Source: Sphingobacterium zeae
GTDB taxonomy: Bacteria; Bacteroidota; Bacteroidia; Sphingobacteriales; Sphingobacteriaceae
DNA: 64,000 nucleotides
Assembly (NCBI RefSeq): GCF_030818895.1
Contig: NZ_JAUTBA010000001.1
Span: 1,860,001-1,924,000 of the forward strand
Direction: 5' to 3'
Numbering within the stretch: position 1 is the stretch's first letter; each line of letters opens with the position of its first letter. Shown in pieces: positions 8,461-17,254 of the stretch. A model generated the notes under the pieces. It saw only the letters and a program-made list of their open reading frames with translations, ran no database searches and was not told where the DNA came from. Made by a program: the position numbers and the translations under genes.

Positions 8461-9057
8461 ATGAACTCTGATCAACAGATTTGGCAAATGTTTCAAGTTG
8501 GACATGAACCTTCGTTCAAAATACTTTTTGAACGCTACAACCACCTGTTGTTCAATTATGGATTTAAATTTACGCAAGACGAAGAAATCATCGAAGATAG
8601 TATTCAAGAGCTATTTGTAAAACTATGGTGCAATAGGGATACCTTAAGTGCGGATGTTGCTGTAAAGAACTATCTTTTTAAAGCGTTTCGAAGGACGTTG
8701 ATCAAGAAAATAGAACAATCGCTGCGAAGGGCAGATGTTGCTCAATCTTCCCTCGATTATTTGCCCTTTACCATCGAATTACCTCACGATCTCAGTATGA
8801 TACGTCAAGAGCGTGCGCAGGAAATTAGAGATAAGCTTGATCAAGCACTTCAGCAGATGACAACACGCCAAAGAGAAGTTATACATCTCCGGTTTTTTGA
8901 TGAATTGCCTTATGACGAAATCGCCGAAATTATGGGACTCTCTACTAAAGATACTTACAAATTGTATTATAGGGCTCTCGATAGTTTGAGAAAACACTTT
9001 GGTGCATTTGGTTTATTGGTATTACTGCACATACTTAACACGCTACGCTATCCTTAA
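8461..9057 (+). CDS. FecI-like ECF RNA polymerase sigma factor (system A)
   Basis: This 198-residue sigma-70 family protein has region 2 around residues 25-95 (FTQDEEIIEDSIQELFVKLW) and region 4 around 135-185 (TTRQREVIHLRFFDELPYDE, then a helix-turn-helix). It lacks region 3, as ECF factors do. A hydrophobic tail (GLLVLLHILNTL) is seen in many Bacteroidota FecI homologues. It is followed by FecR, SusC and SusD genes, so it should direct transcription of the SusC operon when the FecR anti-sigma factor relays binding of substrate to the receptor. The start is the first ATG after the TAnnTTTG element. The 173-base gap before FecR is longer than usual and holds no recognisable gene. Confidence 0.93.
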   Translation: MNSDQQIWQMFQVGHEPSFKILFERYNHLLFNYGFKFTQDEEIIEDSIQELFVKLWCNRDTLSADVAVKNYLFKAFRRTLIKKIEQSLRRADVAQSSLDYLPFTIELPHDLSMIRQERAQEIRDKLDQALQQMTTRQREVIHLRFFDELPYDEIAEIMGLSTKDTYKLYYRALDSLRKHFGAFGLLVLLHILNTLRYP

Positions 9058-9230
9058 ATTTTTCACCTATCTTCAAATTTCACTCGAATAAATAATAGGC
9101 AGTATTTACAATCATAGTCCTTGTTAACGCTGTTTAATGATGATTTGGTTGAGGAATTCTGTTTTTTTTAAAAAAAATATAATTTATTGGGGTAAAATTC
9201 TGTCGAGAGGTGTAACCTATATAAAACAGT

Positions 9231-10259
9231 ATGAACTCTCGATTATCAAAATATAAAGATTATAAGTCAGCAGATTTTTTTGCGGATGAGGATTTTGTAT
9301 TAGCGGCTTTAATGCCGGCAGACGCCTCAACCGATTTTTGGTCTGAACTTATTCTTCATTATCCACATCTTTCGGATGAAATGGCTCTTGCCAAAACATG
9401 GGTCTTATTGATCCAAAATCAGACCACTGCAAAAAGTACCTTAAGTAGTGAACAGCGCTGGGCGAGGATTCAAGCACAAATTCCAATTTACGAAAGTAAA
9501 AAACAACGTAGTCGGATTGTACGCACTTTGTTACGGTGGACAGCCTCTGCAGCAGCCATCTTGGTATTTACAATGGTGGTATATGATGTTAGCCAATTTG
9601 GGACTAAAGAAACAACTACGGCCTTCGGTGAGCAACGTATCCTTTCCCTTCCGGATTCTTCTATCATCAGACTAAATAGTAATTCTCACATTTCATACGT
9701 GCGAAGTTGGAAAACGGATAAACCGCGCGAAGTTTGGCTTGAAGGAGAAGGGATGTTTGAGGTAAAGCATACTGCCGTTAAAAATCGCATGCGCGAAAGC
9801 GACTTCTTTGTTGTACATGTGGGCGACCTTTCATTAACTGTTTTGGGGACAAAGTTTAATGTAAAGGACCGTCGTGGGCGTATTGAAGTGGCGCTGTTTG
9901 AGGGAAGTGTCCGTATTCAGGGACAAAACGGTGAAGATCGTATCCTAAAACCAGGAGAGACGTTCGTCTATGATACATCTGCAAAGGAAAATCGTGTTGT
10001 TACTAACGATGGCAATAGGGTGCTATCCTGGACGCGCGGTGAACTCAGTATTGAGCATAGCAGCTTAGCAAATATTGTAGATGTGTTGGAAGATAACTAT
10101 GGCTATCAAGTTGTAGTAGAAGATCCATCATTGCTCAATAAGCGATTTACAGGTGTTATACCGGTCAAAAAAATAGATGACATCCTCTTTGTTATCAAAC
10201 ATACTATGAATGTAAACATCGAAATGAAAAACAAACAAATAATAATAAAACCTAATTAA
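9231..10259 (+). CDS. FecR-family anti-sigma regulator (system A)
   Basis: This 342-residue protein has an N-terminal cytoplasmic part of about 100 residues that should bind the sigma factor. A single membrane helix lies near 103-120 (WTASAAAILVFTMVVYDV). The periplasmic FecR domain follows (about 125-220, with FGEQRILSLPDSSIIRLNSN and VWLEGEGMFEVKH), and then a C-terminal STN-like DUF4974 domain (about 265-340, with SLANIVDVLEDNYGYQVVVE). FecR proteins hold the ECF sigma factor and release it when the STN domain of the cognate receptor signals across the periplasm. The gene sits between the sigma factor and SusC genes, 26 bases before SusC, as in other Bacteroidota trans-envelope systems. 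Confidence 0.92.
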   Translation: MNSRLSKYKDYKSADFFADEDFVLAALMPADASTDFWSELILHYPHLSDEMALAKTWVLLIQNQTTAKSTLSSEQRWARIQAQIPIYESKKQRSRIVRTLLRWTASAAAILVFTMVVYDVSQFGTKETTTAFGEQRILSLPDSSIIRLNSNSHISYVRSWKTDKPREVWLEGEGMFEVKHTAVKNRMRESDFFVVHVGDLSLTVLGTKFNVKDRRGRIEVALFEGSVRIQGQNGEDRILKPGETFVYDTSAKENRVVTNDGNRVLSWTRGELSIEHSSLANIVDVLEDNYGYQVVVEDPSLLNKRFTGVIPVKKIDDILFVIKHTMNVNIEMKNKQIIIKPN

Positions 10260-10285
10260 AAACGAGCACTAATCAATCGAAATTT

Positions 10286-13200
10286 ATGAAAACTAAATTA
10301 CTTGTGCCTATAGTCTGCCTGTTGAGTACCACGGGTAGTTTTGCGCAAAAAAGAGCGAGTCTCAGTCAGGCTCTTAGCGAAGTTACCCGGATCTACGGAA
10401 CTAAATTTTCCTATGAAGAGGGGCTGATCCGGGATGCCTTTGTTAACAGTGAGGATATTCCAAAAAACAAAAGGCTTCCTGTGGAGACAGTATTGAAGGA
10501 ACTGCTCTATCCAAACAATTATCTTTTCCTGTACGTTCAAAATAACTACTTTACCATTATTCGTGACAATAGAGATAAGGGAAGTAAAGATGGTAATGAC
10601 CTGTATTGGAAGACTATTTCAGGCTTTGTGAAAGATAGTAAAGGTACGCCCTTGGTTGGTGCTACAGTCATGTCTGATGGACATGCCGTGCGTTCGGGAG
10701 TGACATCCAGTAGCGACGGAAGTTATACACTACGTCTTACAGAACCTGCTGATGCCATTATTTTTTCTTACATGGGAATGGAGCCGCAGCGTAGGGTAAT
10801 CGGCAGTAGCAACCAGATTAATGTGACAATGGAGGAGGTAGTCAGTGTGTTGGATGATGTTGAAGTTGTGTCTATGGGATATACTAAAATACCCAAAGAT
10901 AGAGCTACTAGTTCATTTGGAAGTGTGACGTCCAAGCAATTACAGGAAACACCAGCGATTAATATTCTTGAACGAATACAGGGTCTTGTACCGGGAATGT
11001 ATGTAGATCCAAGAACAAATAACATCCAGATACGGGGTATAAATACTTTTGGGACTGGGGGAACTCCAAAAGAACCATTGATCGTAGTTGACGGATTCCC
11101 GATGGCAGAAACAGTTGATGCCCAGTTTTCGCTTACAAATAAAGGCAATACACAGAGCTCTGGTGGTGCGGTATTAAGCCGAATAAATCCGAACGATATC
11201 GAAAGCATAACTGTATTGAAGGATGCTGCGGCATCTTCAATTTGGGGGGCCAAAGCCGCAAATGGGGTAATCGTTATTGAAACTAAAAAAGGAAGAGTTA
11301 CCCCAACATCAATCAATTTCGGTACTTCCTTAAGTATCGCCTCTCCAGCTGATCTGAATAAAATGGACAGGATGTCTTCGTCGCAATATATTGACCTTGA
11401 AAAACAATTGGTCGAGGAAGGCTTTATAGCAGACAATATCGAAAAAAATAGCTGGGACGCATTTAATAGTAGCAAACCTCACTCTGAATCACTCGAATGG
11501 ATTTTTCGTGCAATACGGGGGACAGCTACTGAGCAGGAACGCGATGCAGCACTCTCAAGACTTGCATCTACTGATAATCGTAATCAAATCAAAGACTATC
11601 TATTGCAGAAAGCGACTTCCCAACAGTATAATCTTTCGATCTCGGGAGGAGCCAATAAGAGCACCTACTTTGTCTCCACCAATTATACAAAAGATGTCCC
11701 CGTGTTTCGCGCAAATAAAGCAGAAAGCTTCAATACAACGGCTAATCTTACCAATATGCTTTTCAACGACCGGGTTAAGTTAGCTACCGGTATTACGTAT
11801 AATTATGGGAATTCCATTGGTAATTCTGCCGTAATCAACGCTCTATCATCAAATATTAGTTCAGGCGGCCTCCTCCCTTATGATCTGTTGAAAGATGAGA
11901 ACGGAAATAACATACGACGCTATATTCAATTTAGACCTGAGGTCTCACAGGATTTTGAGAAAAAAGGTTATATGGATTGGGCTTATAATCCAATAGAAGA
12001 GCTTACTGCTGCAAATTATAATAATCAAAATCATGGGTTGCGGATGCATATGGATATCAATACCAAACTGGCCAGTTGGGCAGATCTCTCGGTAATGGGG
12101 CAATGGCAGCGGCAGCTGAACAATACGGAAAATGTTGACGGGGTAAATAGTTATAGCCAGAGAAATCAGATCAATGTCGGTACAACTTTCAATGCTAATG
12201 GAAATTATGTATATGGCTATCCGATGGGAGGTCGATTGGGCATTCAAAATTACAACGGCTCCCAGTACGTTTTCCGTTCGCAGCTGAATATCAACAAAGC
12301 TTTTGGCAGGTCTATGGAGCATAATTTGAATTTTCTCGCCGGTGCCGAATGGAAACAAAATAATTACCGGTCATCCGGAGATAACTATTTAGGATTCAAC
12401 GCTGATACCTATTCATTTGCCGTTATAAATCCAACAGGAAGTTACGCAACGATTTATGGTTGGGATAATTATTTCAGTTCCAATGCTGCCATTGCAAAGA
12501 ATAGAAACCGAGCGTTATCTTACTATTCCAATGGCGCTTTTTCGGCTTTTAACGGTAAATATGTACTTTCTGGAAGTATTCGATTTGATGATTTTACGCT
12601 AGTTGGTGCTTCTAAGAGTGAGCGCGGTAAGCCACTTTGGTCTGTAGGTGGAAAATGGGATGTTAAAAAAGAAAACTTCTTAAAAGAATCGACATGGGTA
12701 GATGCTTTGGGGATTCGTATGACCTACGGAGTCAACGGTATTTTGCCAACAGGTGCAAATAGGGTGGTTGTGATCAATACAAGTAATGATAACATTACAA
12801 ATGAAGTAACGGCAGAAATTGTATCTCCTGCTAATAGTCAGATTAGCTGGGAAAAAGTCCATACACTAAATATTGGCGTAGATTACGGCATCTGGCACAA
12901 CAGACTACAGCTTAACGTAGATTATTATACGAAGAAATCTTCTGATATTATTTATGATTTTCCGTTCAACCCAACCTATGGCTGGACGCGTCTGAAATTT
13001 AATAGCTCGACAATGTCGGGACAAGGTGTTGATTTAGGCTTAAGGGCTGTTTGGTTGCAATCTAAGGTGAAATGGAATACATTATTCAATTTTGGTTATA
13101 ATACCAATAAAGTCACAGATTCGCGTTTCAGCAATCCGACTCGGGTGCTTGACTACATCAATGGAACTATTCCGATTGTCGGAAATTCAATAGATTATGT

Positions 13201-13846
13201 CTATGCCTACCGATGGGCAGGATTAGATAATCAAGGACGTTCGCAGGTATACAAACAAAATGGAGAAATTGTCAATGCTGATGCACCTGCTACAGCTCTT
13301 TCACCCGAAGACCTTGTGAAAGTGGGGCGTACCACACCGCCCTATTTTGGTGGACTATTCAATACATTCTCCTATCGTAATTTTACCTTAGGAGTTCGTA
13401 TAACTTACGAATTGGGACATGTATTTAGACGACTTTCCGTACAAAACTATCCAGATTATGCTCCCTATTCTGGAGTCATAGGTCTTCAGTCTGATTTAGC
13501 AAAGAGATGGCGTCAACCTGGAGATGAAGCTTTCACAAACGTGCCAGGACTTAGTAAGCAAGGTTACCAATACAATAGTTTGTCACGTTATGCTAATTCG
13601 GATGCGTTGGTAATCAGTGGTAGTAATGTTCGCTTGCAACAGATTGATCTAGGTTATAGTTTTCCATTCAAAACCTTGGAAAATACACCGTTTAAATCTG
13701 TAAACGTAAATGCGAGTGTTCGCAATCTGGGCTTACTTTGGCGAAAAAATAAAGATGGAATTGATCCAAGTTATCGGACATTGAATAGTTATTCAAATCT
13801 TCCGCCCTCACCAACGTATTTTATGAGTCTAAACCTATCTTTTTAA
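10286..13846 (+). CDS. SusC-like TonB-dependent transporter with STN domain (system A)
   Basis: This 1186-residue outer-membrane transporter starts with a signal peptide ending SFAQ. It has an STN signalling domain (about 25-92, opening LSQALSEVTRIYGTKFSYEE), a CarboxypepD_reg-like domain (about 108-185, ISGFVKDSKGTPLVGATV) and a plug with the SusC-family pattern (IQIRGINTF; PLIVVDGFPM; ESITVLKDAAASSIWGAKAA). A large beta-barrel ends in LSLNLSF-like phenylalanine. The STN domain fits signalling to the FecR protein just upstream. SusD follows after 10 bases, so the pair forms a lidded SusCD importer. No carbohydrate enzymes are nearby, so the substrate is more likely a peptide than a glycan (inference from the protease and thioredoxin neighbours). 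Confidence 0.94.
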   Translation: MKTKLLVPIVCLLSTTGSFAQKRASLSQALSEVTRIYGTKFSYEEGLIRDAFVNSEDIPKNKRLPVETVLKELLYPNNYLFLYVQNNYFTIIRDNRDKGSKDGNDLYWKTISGFVKDSKGTPLVGATVMSDGHAVRSGVTSSSDGSYTLRLTEPADAIIFSYMGMEPQRRVIGSSNQINVTMEEVVSVLDDVEVVSMGYTKIPKDRATSSFGSVTSKQLQETPAINILERIQGLVPGMYVDPRTNNIQIRGINTFGTGGTPKEPLIVVDGFPMAETVDAQFSLTNKGNTQSSGGAVLSRINPNDIESITVLKDAAASSIWGAKAANGVIVIETKKGRVTPTSINFGTSLSIASPADLNKMDRMSSSQYIDLEKQLVEEGFIADNIEKNSWDAFNSSKPHSESLEWIFRAIRGTATEQERDAALSRLASTDNRNQIKDYLLQKATSQQYNLSISGGANKSTYFVSTNYTKDVPVFRANKAESFNTTANLTNMLFNDRVKLATGITYNYGNSIGNSAVINALSSNISSGGLLPYDLLKDENGNNIRRYIQFRPEVSQDFEKKGYMDWAYNPIEELTAANYNNQNHGLRMHMDINTKLASWADLSVMGQWQRQLNNTENVDGVNSYSQRNQINVGTTFNANGNYVYGYPMGGRLGIQNYNGSQYVFRSQLNINKAFGRSMEHNLNFLAGAEWKQNNYRSSGDNYLGFNADTYSFAVINPTGSYATIYGWDNYFSSNAAIAKNRNRALSYYSNGAFSAFNGKYVLSGSIRFDDFTLVGASKSERGKPLWSVGGKWDVKKENFLKESTWVDALGIRMTYGVNGILPTGANRVVVINTSNDNITNEVTAEIVSPANSQISWEKVHTLNIGVDYGIWHNRLQLNVDYYTKKSSDIIYDFPFNPTYGWTRLKFNSSTMSGQGVDLGLRAVWLQSKVKWNTLFNFGYNTNKVTDSRFSNPTRVLDYINGTIPIVGNSIDYVYAYRWAGLDNQGRSQVYKQNGEIVNADAPATALSPEDLVKVGRTTPPYFGGLFNTFSYRNFTLGVRITYELGHVFRRLSVQNYPDYAPYSGVIGLQSDLAKRWRQPGDEAFTNVPGLSKQGYQYNSLSRYANSDALVISGSNVRLQQIDLGYSFPFKTLENTPFKSVNVNASVRNLGLLWRKNKDGIDPSYRTLNSYSNLPPSPTYFMSLNLSF

Positions 13847-13856
13847 ACTTGAAATC

Positions 13857-15221
13857 ATGAAAATTAAAAATATTATCCTCTATAGCCTACTATCCTCGAG
13901 CGTATTATTGGCAGCTTCATGTAGGAAATTTGTAGAAGTAGATCAGTATGATAAACGTACCCTGAAAACAACCGACGATTTTCGTTATCTTCTAAACAAT
14001 AAGGGTAACTTTGAAAGTTCGTATATTCTGCCACTTATCACAAGTGATAATATCGCTGCGGAAGTCCCAACTACAGCTTCATTGTCCTGGGGCGAGAATT
14101 ACCAAAGAGCTTATATCTGGAATGATTATTTCTATGTAGATAATCAGCAAGATGTAGCCTGGAATAATCTGTATAAGCAGATTTACATTGCCAATGAAAT
14201 TCTTGACGGGGTGATGGAAAGCCAAAATGGCACAACGGCACAAAAGCTTGCCGTAGCTGCTGAAGCTCGTGTTCATCGCGCGTTTGCCTATTTTTCTTTA
14301 GCCAATCAGTATGCCCAAGTATATGATCCCACAAAGGCTGAGAGCCAACCCGGATTACCATTATTGCTAAAAGCAGATCTTTTTGAAAACCTAAGCCGTG
14401 TGTCGTTAGCTCGGATTTATGAACAGATGATCACAGATTTAAGCTTGGCTACGGAAAATCTACCTAATTATCCGACTTTTAATTACCATCCTTCCAAAAT
14501 TGCCGCTTATGCCTTGTTATCAAGAGTATACTTGACAATGCGTAATTTTGAAGAAGCTGGTAGATATGCCGACTTGGCCTTAGCTTTAGATCCTACAGTG
14601 TATAATCTGGAGGACTACGTTTCAGGCTCCTATCCTCGGCTGATTGATGATAAGGAAGTACTCTTGTCAAAGTTAAGCTCAGGATTTATACGCGGCCCAA
14701 TAAATCCTGAGCTTATCGCACTGTACAAAGCTGATGATCTTCGGCTGAAATTATTCATTGGTACCGATGTCAATACATACAAAGGATCTGTATATATCAA
14801 ACCTTTATTTAATAACCCTTATTATTACAACTCTTATGTAGGTTTGAATAGCCCCGAAATCATTCTTAATCGAGCAGAAGTATACGCTCGTCAAAATAAT
14901 GTAGCCAAAGTAGTCGAATTGCTAAATCTATTGCGTAAGAAGCGTTTTGCAGCCAGTAAATACATCGCACTTTCACCGACAGATATCAATGGTGACTTAC
15001 TGCAGTCGGTAGTCGACGAGCGTCGTCGCGAATTTGTTGGAACGGATCTACGTTGGTACGACATGCGCCGCCTTACGTTGGATGGTAATTATTTTAAATC
15101 TGTTAGCCGTACTTTAAACGGACAGACTTATACCTTGACGGCTTCAAGCCCACGTTTAATATACCCCATCAACCAGGAAGTGTTGACTCTCAATCCTGAA
15201 ATTGGCCAAAACCCCAGATAA
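13857..15221 (+). CDS. SusD/RagB-family surface lipoprotein (system A)
   Basis: This 454-residue protein has a lipoprotein signal (LLAASCRKF, lipidated C22). The SusD fold shows in the TPR-like helices, with AVAAEARVHRAFAYFSLANQ and the YGLPLLL-equivalent PGLPLLL. The C-terminal RagB/SusD signature VDERRREFVGTDLRWYDMRR is followed by YPINQEVLTLNPEIGQNP. SusD forms the extracellular lid on SusC and binds substrate at the cell surface. It begins 10 bases after the SusC stop and is followed 10 bases later by a thioredoxin-like protein gene, so all are co-transcribed. At 454 residues it is on the short side for the family, which is common among SusD proteins that do not bind glycans. Confidence 0.94.
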   Translation: MKIKNIILYSLLSSSVLLAASCRKFVEVDQYDKRTLKTTDDFRYLLNNKGNFESSYILPLITSDNIAAEVPTTASLSWGENYQRAYIWNDYFYVDNQQDVAWNNLYKQIYIANEILDGVMESQNGTTAQKLAVAAEARVHRAFAYFSLANQYAQVYDPTKAESQPGLPLLLKADLFENLSRVSLARIYEQMITDLSLATENLPNYPTFNYHPSKIAAYALLSRVYLTMRNFEEAGRYADLALALDPTVYNLEDYVSGSYPRLIDDKEVLLSKLSSGFIRGPINPELIALYKADDLRLKLFIGTDVNTYKGSVYIKPLFNNPYYYNSYVGLNSPEIILNRAEVYARQNNVAKVVELLNLLRKKRFAASKYIALSPTDINGDLLQSVVDERRREFVGTDLRWYDMRRLTLDGNYFKSVSRTLNGQTYTLTASSPRLIYPINQEVLTLNPEIGQNPR

Positions 15222-15231
15222 TTTATATAAG

Positions 15232-17235
15232 ATGAAAAAGCAGATAATTTTTTTAGTGTTGTTGTTTGTCCAGGCTGTGTCGTATGCGCAGCCTCGATTT
15301 GACAGCAGTCTTTTCAAACCAGCCAAACCTAGAACATCTGGACCTGTCGAGGTAGTTTACAATGCTAAAGATAAGGACCTCGAATTTAGTGATGCGATAA
15401 ATGCGGCCTGTTTTCTTTTCGAAGATTTTTCGTGGCGGCAAATTAGTCTTCCCATGCAAAAAAATGCAGCAGGGCTATGGACAGTAATACTACCAGTCAA
15501 ATCGACAACAGCTTTTATTGCTGTAAAATTCTATCAGGGCGATTTTGACCATCCCGACGTAACAGATAATAATCAGGATCGGGGCTATGCGGTAGCTTTA
15601 AGTGATGCAAAAGGAAAAGCTGTTCCTGGCGCCTACCTTGGAGAAGCTGCTTTCCAGCAACCTGAGATCGCTGGCGGTGGAATTTTTTCATACTATAATA
15701 CGCAGCCGGCTGCGATGCCTGCTGACTATATGAAAAGTTTAGCGGATAAGGAGTTTGCCTTATCAGGTAAACAACACCTTCGCTATTTTCAGTCATTTAT
15801 GAATTTACAAAAATTGGCTTTGGGGGATGCTTTTCCTGCATATGCCCAAAAACTGATCACGCAGCAATTACAACGAAAAGATTTGAGCGATGAAGTGCTT
15901 GGTCAGCTTTATTCGTTTGCGAGTTCAAGACTAAAAGACACTGAAGTGATACAATTGATCGAGAAGCGTGTAAATACGGATTACCCAAGTGGAGCGACAG
16001 CTCGTTTTATTGCTTATAGTAATACGATGAGTGGCAATCCGAGTAACGCTGAAATAATCACTTCCTATGAAAAGTTTTTACAACGTTTTCCTGTTCAGCA
16101 GTGGCGCCAGCGTCCCAATGCTCAGGGATTTATTTATTATGCGATATACCGCGGACTAGGATCGGCATACTTCGAAACCAAACAGCTCGACAAGTTTGCT
16201 AAGTTATACGATGATCTCGATTTTAGAACAGGAAATGAGTTGATGCGCTGGAATATTATGCGTGCCTATATGTTTAAAATGGTCGGTAAAGATAGCCTCT
16301 ATCAAGTGTCTGAAGCAATCCTACCCAAAATGATTGCTCGCCGTGGCGATAATTCCTACAAAGATGATTTTGATCGTCAGGCTCAGGCAGATTCCAATGT
16401 AGTGAAAAATTTGGATGACCGTCTTTTTACGCATATTTCTTTGTTAAACGATCTTAAAAAATATGCGGAAGCGAGAAAATATTTTCTGCTGCTCTCTGAA
16501 GATGGCAAATACAGTAATGCGGATCTTAACGAAATTAATCTACAAGTACTGGAGGGACTCAATGATGAAAAGCAAATTTTGCCTTTACTAGAAATGAGTG
16601 CCCGTTACAATGCGATGACTCCGCGGATGTTTGATAAACTAAAATCAATTTACTTAAAAGGACACCCCAATGATGAAAGTGGGTACCAAGCTTATCTGGC
16701 GGGATTGAAATCGGATGAACAAAAAGCCGCAATGCAAGCCTATGTAGACCATAACTGGGTCAATCATCCGATGCCCGACTTTCGTTTGGAAACGGCTGAA
16801 GGACTATTTATCACACCAGAAGACTGGAAAGATAAAATTGTTGTTGTGGATTTTTGGGCTACTTGGTGTCGCCCATGTATCATGGCATTTCCGGGAATGC
16901 AGCTTCTAGTCGACAAATATGCACAGGATAAAGAGGTTGCGATATATATGCTAGGAACCATGCAGACTGGAAACTATAAAGATAAGTCTGTCAACTATGT
17001 TCGTGGGGAAGGGTTCCGTTTCAACTTATTGCATGACAGTGTCAATCCTAAGACGAACGAGCAGGATTTGTTATTCAAGCAGTTGGTTCCTTTATTTGGC
17101 GATTCATCCATTCCGCGCAAGATCATTGTTAAAAACGGTCGTGTGCGCTATTGCTCAGGCGGATATTCAGGAAGTCCCAGCAAATTGATGGATGAACTAT
17201 CCCTTGCGATTGAAATCCTTAAAAACGAAAAATAG
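15232..17235 (+). CDS. Large TlpA-like thioredoxin-fold protein (system A)
   Basis: Using the ATG at 15232 the product is 667 residues with a signal peptide ending SYAQ; an in-frame ATG at 15202 lies inside SusD and would spoil that signal. The first ~500 residues are a large helical, repeat-like region without a recognised motif, preceded by a beta-sandwich-like segment (about 35-130). The C-terminal ~150 residues are a TlpA/AhpC-type thioredoxin domain with the redox motif WATWCRPC (C546, C549) and the cis-proline region SSIPRKIIV. It should reduce or isomerise disulfides in the periplasm or at the surface. The long N-terminal part is unusual and may bind the imported substrate. It sits between SusD and an S41 protease gene. 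Confidence 0.85.
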   Translation: MKKQIIFLVLLFVQAVSYAQPRFDSSLFKPAKPRTSGPVEVVYNAKDKDLEFSDAINAACFLFEDFSWRQISLPMQKNAAGLWTVILPVKSTTAFIAVKFYQGDFDHPDVTDNNQDRGYAVALSDAKGKAVPGAYLGEAAFQQPEIAGGGIFSYYNTQPAAMPADYMKSLADKEFALSGKQHLRYFQSFMNLQKLALGDAFPAYAQKLITQQLQRKDLSDEVLGQLYSFASSRLKDTEVIQLIEKRVNTDYPSGATARFIAYSNTMSGNPSNAEIITSYEKFLQRFPVQQWRQRPNAQGFIYYAIYRGLGSAYFETKQLDKFAKLYDDLDFRTGNELMRWNIMRAYMFKMVGKDSLYQVSEAILPKMIARRGDNSYKDDFDRQAQADSNVVKNLDDRLFTHISLLNDLKKYAEARKYFLLLSEDGKYSNADLNEINLQVLEGLNDEKQILPLLEMSARYNAMTPRMFDKLKSIYLKGHPNDESGYQAYLAGLKSDEQKAAMQAYVDHNWVNHPMPDFRLETAEGLFITPEDWKDKIVVVDFWATWCRPCIMAFPGMQLLVDKYAQDKEVAIYMLGTMQTGNYKDKSVNYVRGEGFRFNLLHDSVNPKTNEQDLLFKQLVPLFGDSSIPRKIIVKNGRVRYCSGGYSGSPSKLMDELSLAIEILKNEK

Positions 17236-17254
17236 ATTTAAATCAAGATACAAT

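Noticed and set aside
10768..11475. 235-codon minus-strand frame inside the SusC gene of system A
   Set aside because: Antisense to the conserved plug domain of SusC, with low-complexity serine/isoleucine content; a shadow frame.
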